A stretch of 64,000 bases of DNA from Candidatus Galacturonatibacter soehngenii (GCF_008830185.1 NZ_WAGX01000005.1:434001-498000), one strand, 5' to 3'. Positions 18,057-28,304 are shown, counted from the stretch's first letter. Notes: a model not told the origin generated them from the letters alone. Numbers and translations are program-made.

Positions 18057-18105
18057 TTTTCTTATTATTTAGTATATTCTAACTGGTATTAGTTGTCAAG
18101 AACGT

Positions 18106-18126
18106 TATTGATAAATTTTATCAATA
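18106..18126. promoter_or_regulatory. 21-bp perfect palindrome between feoA and the DtxR-type gene
   Basis: TATTGATAAA-T-TTTATCAATA, 10-bp arms. Its core TGATAAATTTTATCA (18109-18123) matches the Fur 7-1-7 box at all but two positions. It may be a second, weaker Fur site or the operator of the divergent DtxR-type regulator. Confidence 0.6.
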
Positions 18127-18227
18127 GCTTATGCCGTTTTTTTAAAAATTTGAAATTATCCTTGTCTTATGCTATACTAAATTAGATTCTATAAATAAAC
18201 TTATAAATAAAGGTCGGGGTATCTAAT

Positions 18228-18593
18228 ATGATTAATGAATCTGCTGAAAATTATTTAGAAACGATTTTAGTCCTAAGCAAACAACTACCTGTGGTACGTG
18301 CCGTTGATATTTCGAATGAGCTTGGGTTTAAAAAATCTAGTGTAAGTATAGCGATGAAAAACCTGCGTGAAAAGAATCACATTACCGTTACTGACGCTGG
18401 TTTTATTTACTTAACTGATTCTGGAAAAGAAATTGCTGACATGATTTATGAAAGACATCAGCTACTCTCTAGTTGGTTAATGCAACTGGGAGTTGATGAA
18501 GAGATAGCACTAGAAGATGCTTGTAAAATCGAACATGTAATAAGCAAAGAAAGTTTTGACGCTATAAAAAAACATGTTAACATATCTTTGTAG
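18228..18593 (+). CDS. DtxR/MntR-family metalloregulator
   Basis: 121 residues, the short MntR-like form without the C-terminal SH3 domain. The winged helix (SAENYLETILVLSKQ, VDISNELGFKKSSVSIAMKNL) is followed by the dimerisation/metal segment with DACKIEHVIS, whose Cys, Glu and His are expected metal ligands. The ribosome binding site is weak (GGGGT). It is divergent from the feo operon and is a candidate Fe(II)/Mn(II) repressor of it. A second copy of the family is at 49297-49665. Confidence 0.9.
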   Translation: MINESAENYLETILVLSKQLPVVRAVDISNELGFKKSSVSIAMKNLREKNHITVTDAGFIYLTDSGKEIADMIYERHQLLSSWLMQLGVDEEIALEDACKIEHVISKESFDAIKKHVNISL

Positions 18594-18597
18594 TTAA

Positions 18598-18635
18598 AAG
18601 GAAGCATTTATTTTATGTAATGCTTCCTTCTTTTT
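18598..18635 (+). terminator. Terminator of the DtxR-type gene
   Basis: AAGGAAGCATT/AATGCTTCCTT (18598-18608 with 18619-18629), then CTTTTTT. The T-run reaches the stop codon of the convergent gene. Confidence 0.88.
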
Positions 18636-19399
18636 TAAAATTCAAATCCAATGTAACTTAATGTACCATACACATAGCTTCTATGCATGAGTCTTGGTCT
18701 TTCCTTATTCCCACTTCCCAGTGCGATAAAAAGAGGAACAATATGCTCTTCACGAGGAATTGCATGCTTTGCATTTGGCGCAAATTTCTGGTAATTTTTA
18801 AGTGCATCAACATCATTATCCAACACCTTTTCTATTAACCAGTCATCAAATTGCACTGCCCATTCTTTTGGTTTTGTCGCATTCCAGTCTACCGTTGATA
18901 AATTGTGTACGGTTGACCCACTTCCAATAATCAATATATCTTCTTTTGGAAAATCCTGCAACGCTTTTCCTATGTTGATTTGTTCTTCTTTATCAAGAAA
19001 TGGATTAACAGAGACCTGTACAACAGGTATATCCGCGTTTGGATACATTAGATACAAAATATCCCATGCACCATGGTCGAGTCCTCTTTCTTCATCCAGT
19101 TTGCAAGGAATACTTGCCTTTGCAAATTGTTCTTTTATTCTCGATGCTATTTCTTTTGATCCCTTTGCAGGATACTTCATACGATATAATTCTTCTGGAA
19201 AACCATAAAAATCATAAATCAATTTATATTCACCATCTATTGATGATATCGCTGTAATCTCATTTTCCCAATGTGCTGTAAAAATAATAATAGCGTTTGG
19301 CTTGTTCTTTCTTGCATATTCTTTTAGAAAATCAATATATTCGTTATCCTCTATAACAATTGAGGGTCCACCATGACATAAAAAAATAGGATTCATCAT
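18635..19399 (-). CDS. LigB-superfamily extradiol dioxygenase (DODA/YgiD-like)
   Basis: 254 residues from the ATG at 19399. A GTG three codons upstream is in frame but overlaps the GGAG ribosome binding site. MNPIFLCHGGPSIV and IIFTAHWENEI hold the first two metal-binding His of the class III extradiol (4,5-DOPA dioxygenase) family. HGAWDILYLMYP and IIGSGSTVHNLS are further family motifs. The reaction needs O2, odd for an anaerobe, so the true substrate or use is uncertain. It follows cfa by 18 bases and is probably co-transcribed with it. Confidence 0.86.
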   Translation of the reverse strand: MMNPIFLCHGGPSIVIEDNEYIDFLKEYARKNKPNAIIIFTAHWENEITAISSIDGEYKLIYDFYGFPEELYRMKYPAKGSKEIASRIKEQFAKASIPCKLDEERGLDHGAWDILYLMYPNADIPVVQVSVNPFLDKEEQINIGKALQDFPKEDILIIGSGSTVHNLSTVDWNATKPKEWAVQFDDWLIEKVLDNDVDALKNYQKFAPNAKHAIPREEHIVPLFIALGSGNKERPRLMHRSYVYGTLSYIGFEF

Positions 19400-19417
19400 A
19401 CTATCCACTCTCCTCTC

Positions 19418-20581
19418 TTAATACCACCTAGTCATAGGAAAATCGTTATTGATTCCTTTGCTTATTAGTATCTGATGCAAATCAATAATCCCGTTGTGAA
19501 ACGTTGCAGCACATGCGCACAAATAAAGCTCCCACATTCTAGTAAACTCAGTACCCATCATGATTTCAATCTCGTTTCGATGTTCATTAAAGTTATGATA
19601 CCAGTGCAACAGTGTCTTGTTGTAGTGTCTTCGCAAGCTTTCTACATCTAACGTATAAAAATTATACTCTGCGCATATGTGTATAATTTCTCTAAGACTT
19701 GGTACCATTCCTCCTGGAAAAATGTATTTTTTAATCCACGCATCTCCAGGATATTCTTTTAATGCACTAATATAATGCAATAAAAAGATTCCTTGTGGTT
19801 TGAGTACCGAATTTACATTGGACAAAAACAAATCATAATTATCTCTTCCAACATGCTCAATCATTCCAACACTTACAATACGGTCAAATTGCCAGTTTTG
19901 CTTTTGCAAGTCACGATAATCTAATATTTTTACGGAAATTTGACTTGTTAAGCCTTCTTCCTTTATTCTTTTTGTAAAACCATTGTACTGTTCTTGACTT
20001 AAAGTAATTCCCTGTCCTGTTACATTATACTCCTTTACCGCTTGAATTAATAAGCTTCCCCAGCCACATCCAATGTCTAATAACTTCATTCCAGGTTTTA
20101 AATCTAATTTCTTTAAAATTCGCTCAATTTTATTTTGCTGCGCCTCATTTAACGAGTCTGTATCATTTTTAAAATACGCGCAAGAATAGCTTAAAGAATC
20201 GTCAAGCCATAGTTTATAGAAGTCATTTCCAATATCATAATGCGATGATACTTCTTTTTTTTGATTTCTCTTTGAATTTGATGAGAAAATGAGTTTTTTT
20301 AAACTTTTTTTATCGGTTTGAAATTTACTCATTTGACCCAAAAAACAATCTAGTGCGTGATACAAATCGCCTTCTATTATAAGATCACCTCTCATATAAG
20401 CTTCACCTAAAGCAAGAGAGGTACTTTGCATTAAATCAGTTATCGACAGTTCTTTCTTAAACTTAACTTTAAACTTGGGCTCACCTTCACCAATTAAATA
20501 TTCTTTTTCTTTTAACTCAACACAAAACGGATTCTCGTCAAACTTTTTTAAGAATTCTATCATTGTAGTACTAAATGACAT
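19418..20581 (-). CDS. cfa: Cyclopropane-fatty-acyl-phospholipid synthase family methyltransferase
   Basis: 387 residues. A lipid-binding N-terminal domain precedes the SAM site LLDIGCGWGSLLIQA (near 166) and VSVGMIEHVGRDNYDLFL, both conserved in Cfa. It adds a methylene group from SAM across double bonds of membrane lipid acyl chains. AAAGGAGG precedes the ATG. Confidence 0.94.
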   Translation of the reverse strand: MSFSTTMIEFLKKFDENPFCVELKEKEYLIGEGEPKFKVKFKKELSITDLMQSTSLALGEAYMRGDLIIEGDLYHALDCFLGQMSKFQTDKKSLKKLIFSSNSKRNQKKEVSSHYDIGNDFYKLWLDDSLSYSCAYFKNDTDSLNEAQQNKIERILKKLDLKPGMKLLDIGCGWGSLLIQAVKEYNVTGQGITLSQEQYNGFTKRIKEEGLTSQISVKILDYRDLQKQNWQFDRIVSVGMIEHVGRDNYDLFLSNVNSVLKPQGIFLLHYISALKEYPGDAWIKKYIFPGGMVPSLREIIHICAEYNFYTLDVESLRRHYNKTLLHWYHNFNEHRNEIEIMMGTEFTRMWELYLCACAATFHNGIIDLHQILISKGINNDFPMTRWY

Positions 20582-20699
20582 TTTATACTCCTCCTTTTTT
20601 GTTTAACCTTTGTATACAGATATATTTATACATCTCTTTCCATTTTGTGAATATAATTAGTAAATTATTCATATTTTTTTACATTTACTTACAAATAGA

Positions 20700-20736
20700 A
20701 AACAAGGCAAGTCTCATTACAGTGCCTGCCTTGTTT
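20700..20736 (-). terminator. Terminator of eno
   Basis: AACAAGGCA (20701-20709) pairs with TGCCTTGTT (20727-20735), plus a flanking A-T pair. On the minus strand the stem is followed by a T-rich tail. It lies 21 bases past the eno stop. Confidence 0.72.
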
Positions 20737-20756
20737 GTTATTAGAATTATATTTAA

Positions 20757-22064
<1,308 letters not shown>

Positions 22065-22071
22065 TTAGATT

Positions 22072-22109
22072 CTCTTATCACCTTACTGTGTCGGTTAAGA
22101 TGATAAGAG
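22072..22109 (-). promoter_or_regulatory. Leader stem-loop in the eno 5' UTR
   Basis: CTCTTATCA (22072-22080) pairs with TGATAAGAG (22101-22109), and after one mismatch CTTA with TAAG extends the stem to 13 bp around a 10-base loop. No T-tract follows on the minus strand, so it is not a terminator. It ends about 22 bases before the eno start codon. Confidence 0.65.
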
Positions 22110-22131
22110 TCTAAAATGATTTATTCACGAA

Positions 22132-22183
22132 GTTAGCACCGGCTAACTTCTTTCAATGTAGCATATCTTTTGTGAAAAAGCAA
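22132..22183 (-). promoter_or_regulatory. eno promoter with GTTAG-N6-CTAAC operator
   Basis: On the minus strand TTGCTT (22178-22183), 17 bp, TACATT (22155-22160). The palindrome GTTAGCACCGGCTAAC (22132-22147; arms extend to 9 bp, GAAGTTAGC/GCTAACTTC) lies just downstream of the -10 element. Confidence 0.7.
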
Positions 22184-22266
22184 CCTATACTTTCTTTACC
22201 GAAAATTTTTATCGTTACACTAAGACGCTATGCAAATTCAATAGCAATTCATTATAACCTTGAGAC

Positions 22267-22779
22267 TTATAATACAAGTGATGGTGCTGCATAAACCCGG
22301 CTAGCAAGTTCAGAATCCAAGAGATACAAACTTTTAGGATCATTTCCAAACAAATCATATTTCTTAATGATATCCTCAGTATTCTTTTCTTCTTCGTTTT
22401 GTTCCTTTACAAACCAATCCAAAAACTGCATTGTTCTAAAATCTTTCAATTCATACGCTGTCCCATAAATATCATGAATACGTTCCGTTACTGTCACCTC
22501 ATGCTCTAATGCTAGAACTGTAGGATGACGAAAATCCGTATAAGTAATATCTGGCGCTTTAATGTCCGAAAGCTTTACCTTTGCACCGTTATTCAACAGA
22601 TAGGTCATAAAAAGCATTGCGTGATCACGTTCTTCTTGTGTCTGGATGCGAAACCAGTTCGCAAAACCGTCCAAATTATTATCTGCATAATAATTGGAAA
22701 TATCCAAATAAAAATAAGCAGAATATAATTCATAATTAATCTGTGCCGTAATTTTATCTACAATTTCTTGCTTTAACAT
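22267..22779 (-). CDS. ftnA: Ferritin
   Basis: 170 residues, bacterial non-haem ferritin size. The four-helix ferroxidase ligands are visible: Glu in NYELYSAYFYLD, EERDHAMLF, ALEHEVTVTERI, and WFVKEQNEEEK. It stores iron as ferric mineral in the cytoplasm. It follows the rubrerythrin gene by 36 bases and should be co-transcribed, joining iron storage with peroxide defence. Confidence 0.96.
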   Translation of the reverse strand: MLKQEIVDKITAQINYELYSAYFYLDISNYYADNNLDGFANWFRIQTQEERDHAMLFMTYLLNNGAKVKLSDIKAPDITYTDFRHPTVLALEHEVTVTERIHDIYGTAYELKDFRTMQFLDWFVKEQNEEEKNTEDIIKKYDLFGNDPKSLYLLDSELASRVYAAPSLVL

Positions 22780-22815
22780 AAGTAATACCTCCAGGTTTTA
22801 GTTTCGCCCTTTATT

Positions 22816-23355
22816 TTAGTAATTTTCGGCTTTGATTTGGAAGTAAGCCTTAGGATGTTCGCACACAGGACATACTTCAGGTGCTTTTTTACCTACTACG
22901 ATATGTCCGCAATTTACACATTGCCATACCATATCTCCATCTCTTGAAAATACGATACCTTCTTCAATATTAGCAAGTAATCTTTTGTATCTTTCTTCAT
23001 GTTCTTTTTCTATCTTAGCAACTGCCTCAAATAAATATGCGATTTTGTCAAATCCTTCTTCCTTTGCTTCCTTTGCAAAGTTCGCATACATATCGGTCCA
23101 TTCATAGTGTTCTCCTGCTGCAGCATCTGCTAAATTAGCTAGTGTATCTGGAATCCCATCCTTTAATAATTTAAACCATATCTTTGCATGTTCTTTTTCA
23201 TTATTTGCTGTTTCTTCAAATAATTCAGCAATCTGTACATATCCTTCTTTTTTCGCTTTTGATGCATAGTAAGTATACTTGTTTCTTGCTTGTGATTCTC
23301 CTGCAAAAGCAGCCATTAAATTTGCTTCGGTTCTTGAGCCTTTTAATTCTTTCAT
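22816..23355 (-). CDS. rbr: Rubrerythrin
   Basis: 179 residues from the ATG at 23355 ([20 protein letters not shown]). An in-frame ATG nine codons upstream lacks a ribosome binding site, while AGGAG lies properly before the inner one. The N-terminal ferritin-like di-iron domain has [12 protein letters not shown] and [10 protein letters not shown]. The C-terminal rubredoxin domain has CVNCGH and CPVCEHP. It reduces H2O2 with NAD(P)H-derived electrons in anaerobes. Confidence 0.96.
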   Translation of the reverse strand: MKELKGSRTEANLMAAFAGESQARNKYTYYASKAKKEGYVQIAELFEETANNEKEHAKIWFKLLKDGIPDTLANLADAAAGEHYEWTDMYANFAKEAKEEGFDKIAYLFEAVAKIEKEHEERYKRLLANIEEGIVFSRDGDMVWQCVNCGHIVVGKKAPEVCPVCEHPKAYFQIKAENY

Positions 23356-23458
23356 TTTACCACTCCTGTTCTTCACAATCATAATTTATAGTTGTCTATT
23401 CTGCATATCGCAGAAACTGGCCAAACATCTTACTGCTTATCCACTTGGCCTTGTTTAC

Positions 23459-23487
23459 ATTCTAACATTTTATGCCATCAGATTCAA
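23459..23487 (-). promoter_or_regulatory. Promoter of rbr-ftnA
   Basis: On the minus strand TTGAAT (23482-23487), 17 bp, TAGAAT (23459-23464). Downstream of it, inverted repeats GGCCAA/TTGGCC (23419-23450) and TTCTGC-ATATC-GCAGAA (23399-23415) lie in the leader and could bind a peroxide or redox regulator. The -35 box overlaps the end of the uvrA relic. Confidence 0.6.
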
Positions 23488-23924
23488 TCATGAAACGTAG
23501 TGATTTTTTCTTGTCTCATCACATTTCCTCCCTCCTTTGCTGCTTTTGGTCCTAGTTCAATGAGCCAATCACAATTTTGTCTTATTTGCTTATTATGGTC
23601 AATTAGTACAATTGTATTACCAAAATCAACTAATTTTTGAAAAAGCAGGATAAGTTTTTCAATATCTGTAAAGTGCAATCCTGTAGTTGGTTCATCGATT
23701 AAATAAATCGTATTTTGTTTTTGTTTTATCATTAATTCCTTTGCAAGCTTTAATCTAGTTGCCTCTCCACCTGATATTTTCACAAGATTTTGTCCTAGTT
23801 TTAAGTAAGAAAGGCCCACCTCCATTAATATACTTAGCGGTGTTGTAATCTCTTCTATTTCTTTAAAGAAAGCAAGCGCCTCTTTCACACTTAACTGCAA
23901 TACATCAGAAATAGGATGGTTATA
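23484..23924 (-). pseudogene. uvrA C-terminal relic
   Basis: About 147 codons remain of a protein normally near 940 residues. Homology to the UvrA C-terminal ABC domain begins immediately after an in-frame TAA at 23925-23927 (reading HPISDVLQLSVKEALAFFKEI) and includes the signature KISGGEATRLKLAKEL and Walker B IYLIDEPTTGLHF. Everything N-terminal, including Walker A and the zinc sites, is missing. The first possible start codon is a TTG at 23900 without a ribosome binding site. It is a non-functional fragment between the xylanase terminator and the rbr promoter. Confidence 0.85.
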
Positions 23925-23926
23925 TT

Positions 23927-23955
23927 AAAAAGCATGACCATTGGCCATGCTTTTT
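23927..23955 (-). terminator. Terminator of the xylanase gene
   Basis: AAAAAGCATG (23927-23936) pairs with CATGCTTTTT (23946-23955), 9-base loop. The outer A/T pairs supply the T-run. It lies about 115 bases beyond the xylanase stop and directly abuts the uvrA relic. Confidence 0.75.
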
Positions 23956-24071
23956 AAAGTCTCTAGATAAAATAATTCTCTTCGCCTTATTCACTGCAGC
24001 GGGGACATATCCTACTATTTATTATAGTATATGTTTACAGTTTTGCTCACCTCATAAAATTGTTCTTCTCA

Positions 24072-25238
24072 TTAAAAACCTGCATCCGTGTATGCTTGAA
24101 GAGCTTTATAATAAGAAGCCTTTGGAGAATACAATGAGCTAAATAGCAATGGTTTGTCTGAAGAGCGCCATGAAACACTGTCATATAGTCCCCACCAAGT
24201 AATGCCAGTAATTTTTGCCCCTGATCTTTTCGCTGAAAGAATCGCCGTCATCAAATCATATACATAGTTAGCCTGTACATTCTCAGAATTGTTTTGCACA
24301 TCAAGTTCGGTAATCTGTATCTCGAATCCTGCATTTGCAAATTTTTGTAAGGCTGTCTTATACAATGCAATCGATGGATAATTGGTACTTAAGTGAGACT
24401 GCATACCAACTCCACTACAAATCTTTCTACCTGAATTAATATAATTGATGAGTGAAACAATTTGATCAGGTATCATATATTCATTGTAATCATTGTAGAA
24501 TAAGCCAACAGAATTTGCTAGGCCAAAATAACTTAACGTCTCATATGCGTATTGAAACGCTTGCTTTACGAATGCTGGAGATGTTCCCAGATTCGAACCA
24601 TATATTCTTGACCAGCCAGAAGGATTTGCATGTAGATATTCATTTACAACATCCCAAGCATATACTGTGCTTCCATAACTTCCAGTATATACATGATTCA
24701 TGACTGTCTTAATATAAAGCTCCATTCTAGCATTCATAACAGATTGGCTTACATAAGCACCATTTGCACTATAGCCTGTTTTAAAGAACCAATCAGGTGT
24801 CTGTGCATGCCATATCAAAGTATGGGCTCTTACCTTTAATCCATTGTTCGCACAAATTCTTAATACAGCATCCATCGTATTAAAATTAAATGTTGGCACT
24901 GTACTTTCTGTGTATCCAGAAGGTATGTAATATCCCTTTGCTCTTGCTTGAGATACCGATTGTAACGATGGTGACCCTCCTAATATGGCATCTGGCTTCA
25001 TCTCATTCTCAAGTGTTATACTATTGTACTGCGATTTTATCACATTAAGAGTCGATGAATTATTCAGCTGACTATAAGTGACAGCCGCACCCGAGTAAGA
25101 GAATGTCTTCCCATAGGTATTCAATAAAGTATTAGCTGCAAAAACAGAATTCATTGGCATTCCCATGACACACATCATAAGAAGCGAGATACTTACTGCA
25201 AAAAATCTTTTAAAACTACTTTTTTCCTTTCTAAACAT
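24072..25238 (-). CDS. Secreted GH10 endo-1,4-beta-xylanase
   Basis: 388 residues. A signal peptide (KSSFKRFF basic region, hydrophobic core, cleavage near VFA-AN at ~35) precedes a single GH10 barrel. The acid/base Glu lies in AWDVVNEYLH and the nucleophile in QITELDVQ; the substrate-binding WHAQTPDWF and TWWGLYDSVSW are also present. There is no carbohydrate-binding or cell-wall anchor domain. It cleaves xylan outside the cell. GGAGGGG precedes the ATG. The upstream 25239-25423 region is AT-rich with no certain operator. Confidence 0.96.
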   Translation of the reverse strand: MFRKEKSSFKRFFAVSISLLMMCVMGMPMNSVFAANTLLNTYGKTFSYSGAAVTYSQLNNSSTLNVIKSQYNSITLENEMKPDAILGGSPSLQSVSQARAKGYYIPSGYTESTVPTFNFNTMDAVLRICANNGLKVRAHTLIWHAQTPDWFFKTGYSANGAYVSQSVMNARMELYIKTVMNHVYTGSYGSTVYAWDVVNEYLHANPSGWSRIYGSNLGTSPAFVKQAFQYAYETLSYFGLANSVGLFYNDYNEYMIPDQIVSLINYINSGRKICSGVGMQSHLSTNYPSIALYKTALQKFANAGFEIQITELDVQNNSENVQANYVYDLMTAILSAKRSGAKITGITWWGLYDSVSWRSSDKPLLFSSLYSPKASYYKALQAYTDAGF

Positions 25239-25423
25239 ATTATCCCCTCCAAATTTTTATTAACATAAACAGACCCCCGCTCATCTGTAATGTCTAGCTT
25301 TAGTAACTCGTTTCCTTATATATTATTATGTCTACTTTATTAGTTTACTATATTTATAATCATACTAAACTTTTTTCGTTTTTGCAACATTTTTTATTCG
25401 TTTTTTACAATTTTTTACCTTAA

Positions 25424-26224
25424 TTATGAAATCGCCTTTTCCTTCCATATCTCATAAGTAATACAAACTGGTCTCTTAGAACGAGGTTCGTATACAATTT
25501 CTGCATCAATGGAAAAAGCTTTCTTTAATACTTCGGCCTTCATGACTTCCTCTGGTGTCCCACGACTGATAATACTACCATCACGAATGGCTATCATATA
25601 GTCGGAAAATCGAGCGGCAAGATTTAAATCATGAAGTACCATAGCAATGGTACAACCTTGTTTCTGATTCAAGTCTTGTAATAGCTTTAGAACTTCTAAT
25701 TGATGTGCCATATCAAGGTAAGTGGTCGGTTCATCTAAAAGAATCAAATCTGTTTGTTGCGCAAGTGCCATTGCAATCCAGACTCTTTGTCTTTGCCCTC
25801 CTGAAAGGGTGTCGACTTCTCGATGTTCAAATCCATTTAATTTTGTTACATCAATTGCCCATTGTACAATTTTTTGATCCTCTGGGGTTAATTTACCAAA
25901 CCCACTTTGATGTGGAAATCTTCCGTAGGCTACCAACTCACTAACTGTTAAGCCACTTGGAGCTGTAGGTGTCTGTGGAAGAATCGCCATCTTTTTTGCA
26001 ATCTCTTTTGTAGACAATGTTTTGATTTCTTCTCCGTTTAAATATACGAATCCCTTCTTTGGCTTCAATATTCTTCCAATGGCTTTTAACACGGTAGATT
26101 TTCCACAGCCGTTTGGCCCAATAATGGAAGTAACCTTGCCATTTGGTATTTGCATATTTAATTCTTTTACAATCGTTGCCTCATCGTATCCAATGTTTAA
26201 ACCATCTGTCTTAATGCTATCCAT
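25424..26224 (-). CDS. Siderophore/haem ABC transporter ATPase (FecE/FhuC-like)
   Basis: 266 residues. Walker A GPNGCGKST, signature TLSGGQRQRVWIAMALAQ, Walker B LILLDEPTTYLDMAHQ, and the H-loop VLHDLN; the YLDMAHQLEVL stretch is typical of the iron-siderophore group. It energises uptake through the two permeases upstream. AAGGAGG precedes the ATG. Last gene of the operon that begins at 31545. Confidence 0.94.
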   Translation of the reverse strand: MDSIKTDGLNIGYDEATIVKELNMQIPNGKVTSIIGPNGCGKSTVLKAIGRILKPKKGFVYLNGEEIKTLSTKEIAKKMAILPQTPTAPSGLTVSELVAYGRFPHQSGFGKLTPEDQKIVQWAIDVTKLNGFEHREVDTLSGGQRQRVWIAMALAQQTDLILLDEPTTYLDMAHQLEVLKLLQDLNQKQGCTIAMVLHDLNLAARFSDYMIAIRDGSIISRGTPEEVMKAEVLKKAFSIDAEIVYEPRSKRPVCITYEIWKEKAIS

Positions 26225-26265
26225 AAGTCCTCCTTTGCAATACTTGTTGAATTTCTATTCCTTTA

Positions 26266-27279
26266 TTACCCTGCTTTTGCAAGCAAATATAAAAAGTATG
26301 GTGTACTTAATATCGTAATTACAATACCTGTTGGCATATCTGTACCAAAGCTGATGGTACGAACGATAGTATCTGCAAGTAATACAATAATTGCTCCTGC
26401 AAAAGATGCCGCTGGAAGTAATCGCTTATGATTTGGACCAACCAAACGTTTTGCCATATGAGGTGCAATCATACCTACAAAAAAGAAATTTCCTCCAAGG
26501 GCTACACTTCCTGAGGATAATGCTACTGATACCATGGTAAGTGCAATAAATTCTTTTTTTACAGACAATCCAAGTCCCGTTGCCGTTTGATTTCCCAAAT
26601 GTATCACATTAAGCTTTCTTGACTTATAGATTACATATAGAAATAAAATCAACACCCAAGGGCCTAACACTGATAGATACTTCCAATTATCTCCCCAAAG
26701 GCTGCCAGCATACCATCTTTGTACAAATTCCATTTGACTTTCATCTAATTTAAGTGTCAATAATGTGGTAACGGCACTATAACCACTTCCTAGTGCAACA
26801 CCTGTTAGTATGAGTCCTGTTGGCGATACTTCTTTTCCTCTGCGATACGATAGAAGAAATATCAATAACGCAGCTGTCATCCCACCAACAAATGCTAGTA
26901 ATGGCATAGCAATCGCCGACGAAATTCCACCTGACGAAAACACTACAACATATAAAATAACAAATAGTCCTGAGCCTGAACTAATACCAAGTGTACCTGG
27001 ACTTGCCATATCATTGCGTAGTAAACTTTGCATGATACATCCAGAAGCCCCCATTCCGATACCTACCAATATGGAAAGAACAATTCGTGGAAGCCGAAAC
27101 TCAAAAACAATAAGATTTTGTTTATCCGTTCCTTTTCCTAATAAAACATTGAATACTTCATCTGGTGTAAGATTCATTTTACCGCTATTCATACTGACCA
27201 CAACTAAAGCTAAGATCATAACAAGCATAAGTACCAGCACAAATAATCCTCTTTGTGGAGTAAATCGTTGCTTTCTCAT
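26266..27279 (-). CDS. Siderophore ABC transporter permease (FecCD family)
   Basis: 337 residues with about ten membrane helices. FRLPRIVLSILVGIGMGASGCIMQSLLRN and the coupling segment GNFFFVGMIAPHMAKRLVGPNH are FecCD signatures. It overlaps the preceding permease gene by 4 bases (ATGA). It forms a heterodimeric channel with that protein. Confidence 0.94.
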   Translation of the reverse strand: MRKQRFTPQRGLFVLVLMLVMILALVVVSMNSGKMNLTPDEVFNVLLGKGTDKQNLIVFEFRLPRIVLSILVGIGMGASGCIMQSLLRNDMASPGTLGISSGSGLFVILYVVVFSSGGISSAIAMPLLAFVGGMTAALLIFLLSYRRGKEVSPTGLILTGVALGSGYSAVTTLLTLKLDESQMEFVQRWYAGSLWGDNWKYLSVLGPWVLILFLYVIYKSRKLNVIHLGNQTATGLGLSVKKEFIALTMVSVALSSGSVALGGNFFFVGMIAPHMAKRLVGPNHKRLLPAASFAGAIIVLLADTIVRTISFGTDMPTGIVITILSTPYFLYLLAKAG

Positions 27280-28304
27280 TCAAACTCCCTCCTTTGCTTT
27301 CTTGCAAGATATAGGAAGTAAGGAACTCCTATAATAGAGAAAATAATTCCTATCGGAGTCTCATAAGGTTTATTGATTAGTCTTCCGATTAAATCAGCAG
27401 TCACTGTTAGAAGGGAACCGTATAAAGCGGAGGCTGGTATTATATATCGATAATCCACACCGACAATATTTCGAACAATATGTGGAGTAATCAATCCCAC
27501 AAAACTTACTGGCCCAACTACAACAACAGATAATCCTGTCAATATTAATACAATAATTGTTGAAATTGCTTTCACACGTGCTATTTTAAGTCCTAATCCG
27601 ATTGCTACGTCTTCACCTAAACTTAACATGGTAATAGATGGAGATAAAGCAATTGACATCAGCAAGCCAACTAAAAAAAACGGCGTAATCGACATAAGTT
27701 CATTCCATTTTGCACCTGCTGTGCCACCTGCTGTCCAATAAGCCAATGCTTGTCCTAAGTGATATTTTATAGAGATATATTGACTAAACGCTCCAAATAG
27801 CATAGAGATTGATATCCCTGCTAACACAAGTCTTTGAGGTGTCATGCCTTTTTTACCCATAGCTGCAATGAAATAAGTCATTCCTGTGGTAACGGCTGCA
27901 CCAAGAAATGCAAACAACATCGTCTGTCCATAGGTTCGAGCTGGCAAAAACGCCATGCAAAGTGCCATGGCAAACGTTGCTCCAGAACTAATTCCCATAA
28001 GTCCAGAGTCTGCTAATGGATTCCTTGTTGTTCCTTGCATAATCGCACCACACACTGCAAGTAAACATCCTACTATAATATCTGCGATTGTTCGAGGTCC
28101 TCGCAATGACCTTATAATTTGGTGTTCTGTCATATCTGGATTAAATCGAAAAATTGCCTCCCATGCCGTCGACAAGCTCATATCAGCCGCTCCAAAAGAA
28201 ATAGAAGCCGCTGACATGAGCAATAATAAACCAAAGCCATACATCATATAGATTGTAAAGTTCGTAGTATTGTATTTTTGTCTTTTTGTGTTCTTACTTA
28301 ACAT
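27276..28304 (-). CDS. Siderophore ABC transporter permease (FecCD family)
   Basis: 342 residues, about ten membrane helices. LRGPRTIADIIVGCLLAVCGAIMQGTTRNPLADSGLMGISSGA and GPVSFVGLITPHIVRNIVGVDYR mark the FecCD family. It is the partner of the next permease. A short inverted repeat (GTTACAAT 28316-28323 with ATTGTAAC 28335-28342) lies directly upstream of its AAGGAA ribosome binding site, in the gap after the broken binding-protein gene. Confidence 0.93.
   Translation of the reverse strand: MLSKNTKRQKYNTTNFTIYMMYGFGLLLLMSAASISFGAADMSLSTAWEAIFRFNPDMTEHQIIRSLRGPRTIADIIVGCLLAVCGAIMQGTTRNPLADSGLMGISSGATFAMALCMAFLPARTYGQTMLFAFLGAAVTTGMTYFIAAMGKKGMTPQRLVLAGISISMLFGAFSQYISIKYHLGQALAYWTAGGTAGAKWNELMSITPFFLVGLLMSIALSPSITMLSLGEDVAIGLGLKIARVKAISTIIVLILTGLSVVVVGPVSFVGLITPHIVRNIVGVDYRYIIPASALYGSLLTVTADLIGRLINKPYETPIGIIFSIIGVPYFLYLARKQRREFE

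Noticed and set aside
18079-18096. CTAAC/TTAGTT pair upstream of the feo operon as another GTTAG-N6-CTAAC site
   Set aside because: Arm order and spacing do not match the other six sites.
18635-19399. Aromatic degradation pathway around the LigB-type dioxygenase
   Set aside because: No other aromatic catabolism genes are nearby; its neighbours are cfa and a regulator.
25239-25423. Riboswitch in the xylanase leader
   Set aside because: I could not match the sequence to any known aptamer core, and no terminator-like alternative structure is seen.
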